The position numbers were made by a program, and so were the translations under genes. From Acanthamoeba castellanii str. Neff (lineage: Eukaryota; Discosea; Longamoebia; Acanthamoebidae), in assembly GCF_000313135.1 (NCBI RefSeq), contig NW_004457712.1:893176-937596 (forward strand): a stretch of DNA of 44,421 nt, read 5' to 3'. The notes below the pieces were generated by a model, which was not told the DNA's origin, did not search any database, and worked only from the letters and a program-made list of their open reading frames with translations. Positions 35,408 to 44,421 of the stretch are shown here, piece by piece; within the stretch, counting starts at the first letter, position 1, and every line of letters begins with the position of its first letter.

Positions 35408-36120
35408 TTAGAAGATACGGAAGGTCTTCTTCTTCTGGAGACCCTGGATGTTCTGGGGCTGGTGGGCGATCACGTTGAAACGGATGGTCTTGGAAAGAGG
35501 CCTGGAGGCACAAACGCGAATTGGTGAGACATATGATTGCAAAACCAGCTAAAGATATTGAGCAGCACGGTACCTGCACTGGCCGACAGTGACGACGTCA
35601 CCCTCCTTAAGAGTGAAGGCGGGCGAGCAGTGGGCGGGGATGTTCTTGTGCCTCTTCTCGAAACGGTTGTACTTGGGCACGTAGTGGAGGTAGTCACGAC
35701 GCACGATGATGGTCCTCTTCATCTTCGTGGAGACGACGACGCCCCTGAGGATACGACCACGGATGCTGACGTTACCGGTGAAGGGGCACTTCTTGTCGAT
35801 GTACTTGCCCTCGATGGCCTCCTTGGGGGTCTTGAAGCCAAGACCGATGTTCTTGGTGAAACGGACACCCTTGCCCTTGCCGGCCTTGGTGCCGAGCACG
35901 CGGGCCTTACCGACGTAGACGGTAGGCTGCTTCTGGAAAGCTCTTTCGGTCTGTGCATGTAGAAATGGGGCGCAATGCGGTGAGAAATGGGCAGATGGAT
36001 GGCTACGATCACGGTGATCTTGTTAAGCCCTCTCATGTCTTAGCACCACCAACCACCGACCCCACGAATCACGAGGCCACACAGCGAGAGGCAGGGCGGA
36101 AGTACCTGGGCGGCTTCCAT
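35408..36120 (-). CDS. RPS11: 40S ribosomal protein S11 (uS17)
   Basis: A core protein of the small cytosolic ribosomal subunit that contacts 18S rRNA. Three minus-strand exons: 36106-36120 (MEAAQ only), 35574-35950 and 35408-35501. Phases agree, total 161 aa, the usual eukaryotic length. The first five residues sit on a 15-nt exon, a common arrangement in ribosomal protein genes. Diagnostic segments: [79 protein letters not shown] and the C-terminal TFRIF. The short first exon follows from the phase (CCCAG|GTACTT) and from the match to S11 N-termini. Confidence 0.96.
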
Positions 36121-36327
36121 CGTTGGTCAGGGGATGACGATGCGGGAGGAGAAGGAAGAAAAGAAGGAAATCAAAGCGCGAGACCGCACAAAAAGCGGGA
36201 AGGGAGGGTCATTTGCGGAGAAATGAAATTTCATTGTGTTTGAGGCATTTAAACAATTCGAGCATTTTCTTCGCATTTCTTCTTGGTTCGGAGGTCTCCT
36301 CTCCTCCGGCGCCCAGCAGAGGTCCAC

Positions 36328-38521
36328 TCACTCCTGGCCGCCCTTCTTGATGACGTCGTCGATCTTGAGGATCATCTTCACGACCTGCGTGGCCAAGAGG
36401 AACTGCTGCTGCTTCGAGATCAGCGGGTCGTGCACGTTCTGCTCCTTCATGTCTGTAGAAAATCCAGAAAGAAGAGTTTTTGGTTCAAGGTCAGCTCTCC
36501 GTTTCATGACGACGTGGAGGTAAACAGCAGAAAGGGTGGTGTGGTGATGTACCCCAAGTGCCCTTGTTGGCGGCGTCGATGCCGAGGCGGTGGTTCTTCT
36601 CGGTGACCTGCTTGGCCTTGACAGTGGCGAGGGTCTCCTGAGCCTGGTAGCCGCTGTTCTCGGCGAGGGCGAGGGGCGTGGCCTCGAGGGCGTCGGCAAA
36701 GGCCCTCATGGCGTACTGTTCGAGGGACGCCACCTTGTCGGCGGCCTCCGACACGGCGAGCGAGCAAGCGATCTCTGGCGAGCCACCACCGTACACCACT
36801 CTGTTGTCCCGGATGAGGTTTCGCGTGACGCACAGGGCGTCGTGAAGACTCCTCTTGGCCTCCTCCAAAATCTGCACAACACGTGTTGTGATGACACTCG
36901 TGAGATGCAACGGAGACGAGGGCGAGAGCTAACAAACAGCGATACGAACGGACGAGAGATGCGTGGTGGGGGAGGGGGGGGGGCTTACCATCTTGTTGCT
37001 GCCACGAATAAAAATGGTAACAGCGCGCGAGTTGGAGCACTCCTCGATGACAAGCATCCTGTCCTTGGTCGTGCCGAAGCTAATCTCACGCACCACGCCC
37101 GCCTTACCGAGCTTCTCCGGTGTGATCTCCGAGAACCGGGGAATGATGCGGCCACCGGTGGCGATGGCGATCAACTGCGCAGCAGAAACCCGAATGTCAG
37201 TGGCCGCTGGGATCCCTGCGTACAGCAGCCCGAAGAGGGAGTTAAAACGCACCTCGAGCTCGACACCACCGACCCAACGGACAGCGGGGAGTTCGTTTTG
37301 GAGGAGAAGGTGGTTGGCCTCGTCGTCGAAGCCCCACTGGCAGATGGCGAGGGTAGCGCCAGAGTCCTTGATCTTCTTGACCATGTCGCGGAAGTACGCC
37401 TGCTCCTGCTCGGCGAGCTTGTTGTAGTCCTCCACGGACTTGACGTCAACCTTGTGCTTGGTCTTGGGCTTCGGGGGTTCGAACGGGCAGGTGAGGATGG
37501 CCATCTTGACGTCCTTCAGCTCCTTGGGCGTCTGAGGGTGTGCGAACTCCTTGTCGAGGACGATACCGTTGATGAGCTGCGTGTCTTCGAGCCTGCCGCC
37601 CACCTTGGTCTCAATCTTGATGAGGTCGAGATTGACGTCCTTCCTCTCGAGATCGGCAACAGCGAGGATGGCCTTGACGGCAATCTCAGCCATCTGCCTG
37701 TGGCACCGGCTCACACTGCAGTCGTTTGAAGTTAGCCATAGAGAGGCACGAAAAAGAGGAAGTGCCAAGAATGACGATCATCGATCGCAATCCGAAGAAT
37801 CGACACAGGCGAAAAATTGGAGAAGGGAGAGGCGTACATCTTGGAGCCAAGGCAGGTCATGGCGGTGTTGATGAGAGGCTCAATGTTGTCAGGACCCCAC
37901 TCGATCACGTCGGAAATGGCCTTCAAGTGATCGACAGCGATGCTGGCAGCCATCTCGTAACCATCGGCGATACGGATGGGGTGAATGCCGCGATCGAGCA
38001 GAGACTCAGCGTGCTCGAGCAGAGCACCAGCCAACACCACGACGCCGGTAGTGCCGTCGCCAATCTCTTCGTCCTGCGACTTCGAGAGCTGGACGAGCAG
38101 CTTCGCGACTTGGTTCTCCACGTCCTTGGCAATGAAAAGAATTCAGCCTTCATCATATGGAGGAACGAAATGTAGCGAAAATTGAGCAAAAGCGCACCAT
38201 GTTGTCCAGAATCGTGGCACCATCATTGGTCACCGTTACATCACCATCGGGGCTGACAAGCATCTTGTCCATGCCCTTAGGACCGAGGGATGTCTTCATG
38301 GCATTGGCCACTGCCTTGGCGGCCACGACGTGTGACTGCAATCGACCAAAAACGTCGAAAATTAATGGATGCGAAGTAATAGGAGGCAAGGTAAAGAAGA
38401 GCAATAATGCGACAAACATTTAACGCACCTTGAGGGCCGCAAGACCGGTGATCCTCTCCTGCTCCCCCTGATCCCGCAGGATGATGAAGGGACGGCCAAA
38501 TTCGTCGAAAGCGAGCGCCAT
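36328..38521 (-). CDS. CCT5: TCP-1/CCT chaperonin epsilon subunit
   Basis: CCT is the eight-subunit cytosolic chaperonin that folds actin and tubulin. Seven minus-strand exons: 38429-38521, 38198-38335, 37838-38124, 37253-37715, 36989-37174, 36553-36871 and 36328-36452. All phases agree, total 536 aa. The N-terminus [18 protein letters not shown] is specific to the epsilon subunit. ATPase motifs are present: [31 protein letters not shown] and [10 protein letters not shown]. Apical and C-terminal segments include [15 protein letters not shown] and [14 protein letters not shown]. The start is fixed by the epsilon N-terminus. The gene diverges from BCKDHB across a 42-bp tandem-repeat array. Confidence 0.97.
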
Positions 38522-38605
38522 GATGATCTCTCCTCAACAAGCAGACAAGAATTGAGATGGAGATCGAGCGGTGTTTGGCCGTTTTGCCGGACGAAAAAAA
38601 GCGAA

Positions 38606-38888
38606 GAATTCTACGCTCGGGCACGCAAGGCATGCTGGAGTGAAACAGAATTCTACGCTCGGGCACGCAAGGCATGCTGGAGTGAAGAAAGAATTCTACA
38701 CTCGGGCGCGCAAGGCATGCGGCGAAAAGAAAGAATTCTACACTCGGGCACGCTAGGCATGCGGCGATAAGAAAGAATTCTACACTCGGGCGCGCAAGGC
38801 ATGCGGTGCGGAAAAAGAATTCTACACCCGGACACGCTAGGCATGCGGCGATAAGAGAGAATTCTACACTCGGGCGCGCAAGGCATGC
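38606..38888. repeat. Seven-copy 42-bp tandem repeat in the CCT5/BCKDHB promoter region
   Basis: The core GAATTCTACACTCGGGC, followed by RCGCAAGGCATGC, starts at 38606, 38648, 38691, 38733, 38775, 38817 and 38859. The period is 42 bp (43 once). About 30 bp of each unit is well conserved (GAATTC at one end, GCATGC at the other), and about 12 bp between cores varies (TGGAGTGAAACA, GGCGATAAGAAA and similar). The array begins 85 bp upstream of the CCT5 start codon and ends about 75 bp before the BCKDHB start codon. Because 42 is a multiple of 3, several frames are open, giving 14-residue repeats that I treat as non-coding. Confidence 0.92.
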
Positions 38889-38963
38889 AAAGACATTTGA
38901 AATATTCCGCCCATTCTCGGCGATCCCGGGTTATCCCGCACTGTCCCCGCCGTACAGCACACG

Positions 38964-40617
38964 ATGAAGAAGCGAATTAGCGCGAGCATTGGCAGTTCTG
39001 CTACGGCACACCGACTGGTTGGTGGCTCTGTGTCCGGAGCCTCCCCGGCCCGTTCGCTCCTTCAGCCATCCGTACGCCCCCCCCCCCGTATTGCTTCCAT
39101 TCAAGCAAGATCTCGCTTGTTCGCATTTGTCCCAATTTCTTCTTTTATGTTTGATATGTTGTCGCATTTTCCCGCTACGTCGTTCAATCAATTTCTCTGA
39201 TTACTTTACTCTACTCTACTTTTAATCACTCTGGCAATTGTCCGTCTTCAAAGGCGCGTGCGTTCCACGTCTCCCCGGCCCACGCTGCCGCGACCGCGCA
39301 TGGTGGGTCATCATCAACCCATCAGCAGCAGCCGCAGGGCGAAGGCGAGGTGGCGCGCATGAACTTCTTCACAGCCGTCAACAACGCGCTGGACATCGCC
39401 CTCGGCGCCGACCCCAAGGCCGTCATCTTCGGCGAGGACGTGGCCTTTGGCGGCGTGTTCCGGTGCACCATCAACCTGCGCGAGAAGTACGGCAACAGCC
39501 GCGTCTTCAACACGCCCCTCAGCGAGCAGGGCATCGCCGGCTTCGCCATCGGCATGGCCGCCGTCGGCGCCACCCCCATCGCCGAGATGCAGTTCGCGGA
39601 CTACATTTTCCCCGCCTTTGATCAGGCACGTGCGGTGTGCGGTCGCGCGTGTCGTGCGGTGTGTGTCGTGTCGTGTGTGCGTGCGGTGACAATTTAATAA
39701 CAGAGGTGTGCGGTGTGTGCGTGTGTGTGCAGCTGGTGAACGAGGCGGCCAAATACCGGTACCGATCGGGCGGCCAGTTCGACGTGGCGGGTCTCACCGT
39801 CCGCACGCCGTGCGGTGCCGTCGGTCATGGCGGCCACTACCACTCCCAGTCGCCCGAGGCCTACTTCTGCCACACGCCCGGCCTCAAGGTGCCCAACTTC
39901 CTCACATTCCAACGTCAAATGACACACCACCCACCAACGCGTTCGTGTGTCGTGCGTGTCTTGTGTGTCGTGTGTTGTGTGCGTGTCGCACACGCAGGTG
40001 GTGATGCCCAGCACGCCCAAGGAGGCCAAGGGTCTGCTGCTGAGCAGCATCCGCGACCCCAACCCGGTCATCTTCCTCGAGCCCAAGATCCTGTACCGGT
40101 CGGCCGTGGAGGACGTCCCGCTCGGCGACTACGAGCTGCCCCTGGGCAAGGCCCGCATCGTGAAGGAGGGCTCCGACGTGACCGTGGTCGGCTGGGGCTC
40201 GCAGCTGCACGTGCTCACCGACGCCTGCGGCCTGGCCGAGAAGGAGGGCATCTCGTGCGAGCTCATCGATCTCCGCACCCTCGCCCCCTGGGACGTCGAC
40301 ACTGTAATTGCCCCCCCCCTGCGTTTCGTTTTCGCTTTCGTTGTTTGTGTTGTCGACTCACGATCGTGAGGCGTGTGCAGGTGGAGGCGTCGGTGAAGAA
40401 GACGGGCCGGCTGGTGGTGTCGCACGAGGCGCCCAAGACCGGCGGCTTCGCCGGCGAGATCTGTTCGACGATCCAGGAGCGGTGCTTCCTGCACCTCGAG
40501 TCGCCCATCCGCCGCATCTGCGGCTACGACACGCCGTTCCCGCTCGTCTTCGAGAAGTTCTATGTGCCCGACAAGCTCAAGAACCTCGAGGCCATCCGCA
40601 GCACCGTACACTTCTGA
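38964..40617 (+). CDS. BCKDHB: Branched-chain 2-oxoacid dehydrogenase E1 beta subunit, mitochondrial
   Basis: E1 beta pairs with E1 alpha in the thiamine-diphosphate-dependent decarboxylation of leucine, isoleucine and valine ketoacids in the mitochondrial matrix. Five exons: 38964-39071, 39254-39625, 39733-39888, 39998-40303 and 40381-40617. Total 392 aa, the same length as the animal protein. A presequence ([18 protein letters not shown] to RAFHVSPAH) has a typical RAFHVS-like cleavage context and is split by intron 1. The mature part shows [75 protein letters not shown] and [14 protein letters not shown]. These fit BCKDHB better than pyruvate dehydrogenase E1 beta ([20 protein letters not shown]). 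Intron 2 has a GC donor (CAG|GCACGT); using the next GT would break the frame. Confidence 0.96.
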
Positions 40618-40770
40618 AGTCGCTCTCCTACGCCCCTCTCTCCCACCATCATCATCACCACCACTTGTTCGCCCACATTCCTCGCTCGGAGCGGCCAATA
40701 CAGCCCCAGCTATTTATTACCGTTGGTAGGGGGACTTGCTGCACCAAGAGGCGTTGGGGTGTGTGACGTC

Positions 40771-42149
40771 TTAGCCGAAGGCGATCTTCTTGCGGCCGCG
40801 CAATCGCACTGCGTGGTCGATGATGGTGGTGATGGTGGTGAGCGTGAGAAAAAGAGAGAGAAGCGAGTGTGCCAGCGGGGGACAAATGTGGTGATGGCGA
40901 TAGCTCGGTTAGCAAACAGGGTATCCGCACCTTCTTCAAGTCGTGGGAGCACGGTCTTGGACTTGTTGGCGCTCTTGCGGTACTCCTCGATGATGCACGC
41001 GAACTATGATTGATTATTGGCACCGCGTCAGGTGCGTGCGTCGTGTCCGTGTGTGGTGCGCGGTGGAAGTGTGTGTGCAGACGCTGGAAAACGAATCGCC
41101 CGTGGCGAGTTCGTGGGTCTTGGATGCGTACCAGCTCCTGAGAGGAGGGGTGGGTCGAGGTGAAGGCGCGCTCGAGCACGTAGAGGTCGACCGCAGCGTC
41201 CTCCACGTGGTTACGGGTGATGTAGCTCAGCCCAAAGTCTATCATTACCTGCATGTACATACCACCATGGAACCGCACGACACGCACACATACGACACAA
41301 CACACATGAATAAAAAGCAGCCCATGTCAATGTGTCGTTGGTCGTGTGGTCGTACGAGGGAACCGTCCTCCTTGATCATCATGTTGGAGGTGGTGAGATC
41401 GCCGTGGATGACCCCCGCATTGTGGAGGCGGCCCAGCGCCTGCCCGATCTGCGCTCCGAGCTCCAGCGCCTCTGTTTGTTTAAGTGCACACAACATCAGC
41501 TTCTGTTCGCGCGAGCGAGGCTCTGTGTAGTGTGTCGTGTCGTGTGCCGTGTGCCGTGTGTCGTGTGCGCACGTGCGAGAGTGAAGTAAGTAAGTACCGG
41601 GGCTTTGGGTGCCGCGGGCGAAGAGGAAGTGCTTGACGGCCTGGCCCTCGATGTGCTCGATGTAGAGCCGCTTGGTCGGGTGGTCCACGAAAAAGACCGC
41701 TGGCGTGCACACCCCGGCCGCCCGTCCCTTTACCAGGCATCGCGCCTCCTGCTCCACCGCACACGCACCACCGCACACGCACACACGTTCAGTTGCCGCA
41801 CCACCGCACACGCACACGCGTTGTCGTCGGTGGGCGCACCTGCGTGATGCGGGACTGGTTGAGCTTGACGTCGAGCTCAGGCAGGCGGTAGGCTTTGGTG
41901 AACCGCTCCTTGACGATCGTTGGCCGCCCCAGGAAGGTGGCCTGGTACACTCGCTGCACGGCACCAGATCGCGCAAGATGAATAAATTAACAGAATAAAA
42001 AAGATGAAATCGATTTGCAGTTGGAGAGGGCGTACAGCCTCAGCGCCCTGGCTGATGAGCTCTGGATTGAGAGGGCGCAAGTCGTCAGGTATGCCCGCCT
42101 TCTCCCACACCTCGGAACTGCGATCGCCCCCTGTCGTCTCCAACTCCAT
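40771..42149 (-). CDS. TP53RK: KEOPS-complex kinase PRPK/Bud32
   Basis: PRPK/Bud32 is the atypical small kinase/ATPase of the KEOPS complex, which makes the t6A modification of tRNA. Seven minus-strand exons: 42036-42149, 41840-41953, 41598-41748, 41356-41471, 41132-41248, 40931-41003 and 40771-40808. All phases agree, total 240 aa. Family motifs in order: LISQGAEA|RVYQATFLGRP at the nucleotide-binding lobe, TIVKERFTKAYR with the ATP-anchoring Lys, VIHGDLTTSNMMI (catalytic Asp and Asn), VMIDFGLSYI (metal-binding DFG), AAVDLYVLERAFTSTHPSS, and the basic C-terminus VRLRGRKKIAFG, which in the family is needed for tRNA-related function. A 38-nt last exon carries that tail. No other KEOPS gene is in the window. 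Confidence 0.95.
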
Positions 42150-42600
42150 TCTTTTTTTGGTGGTATGCCTCCTTATTTTTCCTTTGTTTATTTCCGCTGT
42201 TTATTTATAAATTATTTATAGAACTGCTTCCCCTTGGGAACACGCACCCGTTGGCACTGCTGGCCCGTACGCCACACGTCTCTCAGACCAGGGGCGGCGG
42301 TGTACCGAACGGGCCGCCTCGGCCTGGTCTGAGAGCCCCCTACTATCTCTCAACGTTCAGTTCGCTCCCTTCTTCTTCTTCTTCTCTTCCAGAAGAAGCG
42401 AACGAACAAGGCCAAGATCCTAAAGGTACTCAGGCCTGTCGCAAACCCACCAGAAATAAAAAGAGAAAAGAAGGGAACACAAAGAGAAAAAGGAAATAAA
42501 AGAGAAAAGAAGGAAAGAGAAAAGAAGGAGATAATAAAAATAAAAAAAGAAAGAACGAAAAAAGCAGGTGCGTCGGAGGAGCGACGCAGCGGCCGGCCAC
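42150..42600. other. Intergenic region between PRPK and the right duplication arm
   Basis: No gene is supported. It holds a strong hairpin at 42280-42335 (13-bp perfect arms), then a purine-rich tract (AAGAGAAAAGAAGG-like) at about 42460-42560. A short exon-like phrase, QKKRTNKAKILK before a GTACTC donor at about 42390-42426, is too little to call. Confidence 0.5.
42280..42335. repeat. Hairpin-forming inverted repeat
   Basis: CTCTCAGACCAGG at 42280-42292 is perfectly complementary to CCTGGTCTGAGAG at 42323-42335, and the inner GGGCGGCGG / CCGCC can extend the stem. The loop is about 15-30 bp. It lies upstream of the PRPK start codon and about 265 bp from the duplication boundary. It could be a small mobile-element relic, a promoter element or a transcript-end structure. 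Confidence 0.7.
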
Positions 42601-43560
42601 ATCGCTCGCGCGTGAGGGCCGCCATCCGAGGACCTCGGGCACCAGCGTCCGCTTCTTCTTGGCCTTCTTCCCTTCGTGGCTTGTGGACGACTAGTCATCA
42701 TGGTGAAAAGAGAGAAGTGCGGTGATGAGCTGCGCGATCATCGCATGCGACACAGGATCTCTCCCGACGGACGTACCCGAACTTGCCGTTCCTGAAGAGG
42801 ACGGCGTTGACTTCGGTCCTCTGGTGCTCCTGTGCCCGCTTCCGCTCGAGCAGCCGGAAGTGGAACTGCTGCTTTTCTGCGAGGAGGCACCAAAAGAGTG
42901 AGCCTTTCTCGTGTGTGCGTGTGTGCATGTGCATGTGCGAGTGGGGGGAAGAAGCCCTCCTCCTCCTGCCCGTTGGCGAAGCACTACTGGAGCATGTACC
43001 GCCTGCACCTCTTCTCCCCAGCTTCAGCGCCTGGTGGTACCACCCGGTCTTCCTTTGGCGCAACGACGATGTATCAAGTGGAGACTCTAATATCACACAC
43101 GTCCATGAAGTCAGCGTCGTGGCAGAGCGTGAGTTGTGTGTGCGTGCGTTGGTGACGCGTCCTCTGGCGGCTTTTCCAGCAGAGTGTTGAGCGTGTGCAA
43201 GTAAGAAAAGAAAATCAGAGAGAAAGAGAAGAGAAGCGCCAACGTACAGGCATGCTTGAGAGACATGGCTGGCCCAGCTCCTCTTCCTCTTCGTCACCGC
43301 GCTCCCCAGGCTGCTGTGCGGTGTACACCACCACACGACACAAGGGTACGAAAAAGAGTGTTGCATGACACACACACGCACGACACACCACACCACGCCA
43401 CACCACACGCACGACAGAGGAGGAGGTGGGTGCCTGGGTCCGGTCCCCTACCGCGACCACCTCTTCCGGGTCGACGCCCAGCACACCGAGCACGCCCACG
43501 CCTTCCTGTGCGCGTGCCACCCATAACCGCCACCCACCGCCGCCTCCACCCATAACCGCC
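42600..43560 (-). pseudogene. Decayed gene-like sequence in the right arm, product not recognised
   Basis: This is the partner of the left-arm gene-like sequence, with the same exon-like phrases on the minus strand: GDEEEEELGQPCLSSMP, FANGQEEEGFFPP, QQFHFRLLERKRAQEHQR and HEGKKAKKKRTLVPEVLG. The segment encoding NLPNKLNNMGATNL in the left arm is deleted. The stop codons between the middle segments are shared with the left copy, so they predate the duplication or lie in introns I cannot place. No family recognised. Confidence 0.35.
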
Positions 43561-44036
43561 GCCACCGCCGCCGCCATCCATAACCGCCGCCGCCACCCAT
43601 CACCGCCGCCGCCGCCACCCATCACCGCCGCCGCCACCCATAACCGCCGCCGCCGCCACCCATCACCGCCGCCACCACCACCCATAACCGCCGCCACCGC
43701 CTCCACCCATAACCGCCACCGCCACCCATCACCGCCGCCACCACCACCCATAACCGCCGCCACCGCCTCCACCCATAACCGCCGCCACCGCCACCCATCG
43801 CCGCCGCCACCGCCGCCATCCATAACCGCCGCCACCACCCATAACCGCCGCCGCCACCACCCATAACCGCCGCCACCGCCACCCATCGCCGCCGCCACCG
43901 CCTCCATCCATAACCGCCGCCACCACCCATAACCGCCGCCACCGCCTCCACCCATAACCGCCGCCACCGCCACCCATCGCCGCCGCCTCCATCCATAACC
44001 GCCGCCTCCGCCACCCATCGCCGCCGCCGCCATAAC
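43521..44036. repeat. GC-rich minisatellite, right copy
   Basis: About 515 bp of CCGCCGCCACCCATAACC-type units, the complement of the left copy, about 125 bp shorter than the left copy. Open in several frames without being a convincing gene. Confidence 0.85.
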
Positions 44037-44190
44037 CGGTTGTGTTAGAGCTCTCTCTTGTGGCTGGCCAAGTGCAGCGCCAAGTGTGCCCCTACCCCTC
44101 GCGCGCGCGGGTCTGGTGAGTGCACCCACGCGGGTGTAGCCAGCCATTCGCCCGTTTTCCCTCCACATTCCACTCCCCGGCTCCTCCGCC

Positions 44191-44421
44191 CACACATTCC
44201 ATTCGCGTTCCATTTGCTGCCGACACCCATAATAACAGTTTTCTTTATTTTTTTTTGGCGCCATTTTCTGTGCCCGGCCACGTGTTGCGAGACAGTCCTT
44301 CGCGATCTGGAGCGTGCCGGCGCCGCCCACACCATTAATGGTGCGCCGGTATCGGCCGGGTCGGCGCAGGCCATGGTGCCTCCCTTCCCCCCCCTCTCGA
44401 TGGTCACGTTGCCGGCCACAA
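44191..44421. other. Window end outside the right arm; possible partial coding sequence
   Basis: Sequence beyond the right arm does not match the left flank. One minus-strand frame reads VAGNVTIERGGKGG and GAPLMVWAAPARS from the window edge; the opposite strand has VLRDLERAGAAHTINGAPVS. Neither can be tied to a family, and the gene, if any, continues outside. A T-rich run at about 44245-44258 follows. Confidence 0.25.

Larger units (their letters stand above)
42600..44190 (-). repeat. Right arm of the long inverted duplication
   Basis: Read on the minus strand from about 44190 to 42600, this repeats the left arm (about 1213-3050) in the same order: the block with GGAGGAGCCGGGGAGTGG, the GC-rich minisatellite, then the gene-like part ending just inside GGCGGCCCTCACGCGCGAGC. 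It is about 250 bp shorter than the left arm because the minisatellite differs in length and about 110 bp near 43165-43175 is missing. Confidence 0.85.

Noticed and set aside
34721..35527. 268-codon open frame on the + strand
   Set aside because: It overlaps the first RhoGEF exon and the last RPS11 exon antisense, has no recognisable domain and a composition unlike the neighbouring genes.
38606..38888. 42-bp array read as a 14-residue repeat protein or as heat-shock elements
   Set aside because: One spacing is 43 bp, which would break the frame. GAATTC lacks the two-base gap of a heat-shock element (GAAnnTTC).
38606..38888. Possible CRISPR array, given regular repeats and variable spacers
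   Set aside because: The spacers are only about 12 bp and resemble one another, no cas genes are near, and the genome is eukaryotic.

Overview
The window looks like nuclear DNA of a free-living amoeba, most likely Acanthamoeba or a close relative. It is GC-rich and gene-dense. Genes are split by many short GT-AG introns (about 50-200 bp), and the introns are packed with GTGTCG/ACACGC-type microsatellites. The proteins are typically eukaryotic: RPS11, CCT5, CUL1, ATG10, PRPK/Bud32, mitochondrial NDUFV2 and BCKDHB. No bacterial operons, tRNAs, rRNAs or CRISPR arrays were seen. The species assignment is an inference from gene content and style. For the genes listed with exon coordinates I built the models by hand. 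Splice phases agree at every listed junction and the summed coding length is a multiple of three, unless an entry says otherwise.

Layout from left to right. 1-1210 is the 3' part of an unrecognised helical-repeat protein (+). 1213-3050 is the left arm of a long inverted duplication whose right arm is 42600-44190; both arms carry a GC-rich minisatellite and a decayed gene-like stretch. Then follow an RGS-domain gene (-), mitochondrial complex I NDUFV2 (-), a PP2C phosphatase with a long tail (+), a 725-aa nuclear-looking protein (+), a secreted ferritin-like protein with sequon repeats (-), ATG10 (-) head-to-head with cullin-1 (+), a fork-head-like factor (-), a TBC RabGAP with a C-terminal zinc-binding module (+), an EttA-type ABCF ATPase with a probable mitochondrial presequence (+), an F-box protein that appears fused to a degenerate Ras-like GTPase (-), a 1459-aa acylated IQ/DH/PH RhoGEF (-), RPS11 (-), CCT5 (-) divergent from BCKDHB (+) across a 42-bp tandem-repeat promoter region, and the KEOPS kinase PRPK (-).

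The genes do not form one pathway. Several concern small-GTPase control (RGS, TBC RabGAP, RhoGEF, Ras-like pseudo-GTPase), several concern ubiquitin-type conjugation (CUL1, F-box, ATG10), and several are mitochondrial (NDUFV2, BCKDHB, EttA-like ABCF).

The most unusual items are: (1) the F-box/Ras-like fusion, in which four key nucleotide-binding residues are replaced; (2) an EttA-like translation factor in a eukaryote with an N-terminal targeting peptide; (3) the inverted duplication bracketing about 39.5 kb; (4) the seven-copy 42-bp promoter array; and (5) a perfect 26-bp palindrome 18 bp upstream of the ATG10 start codon.
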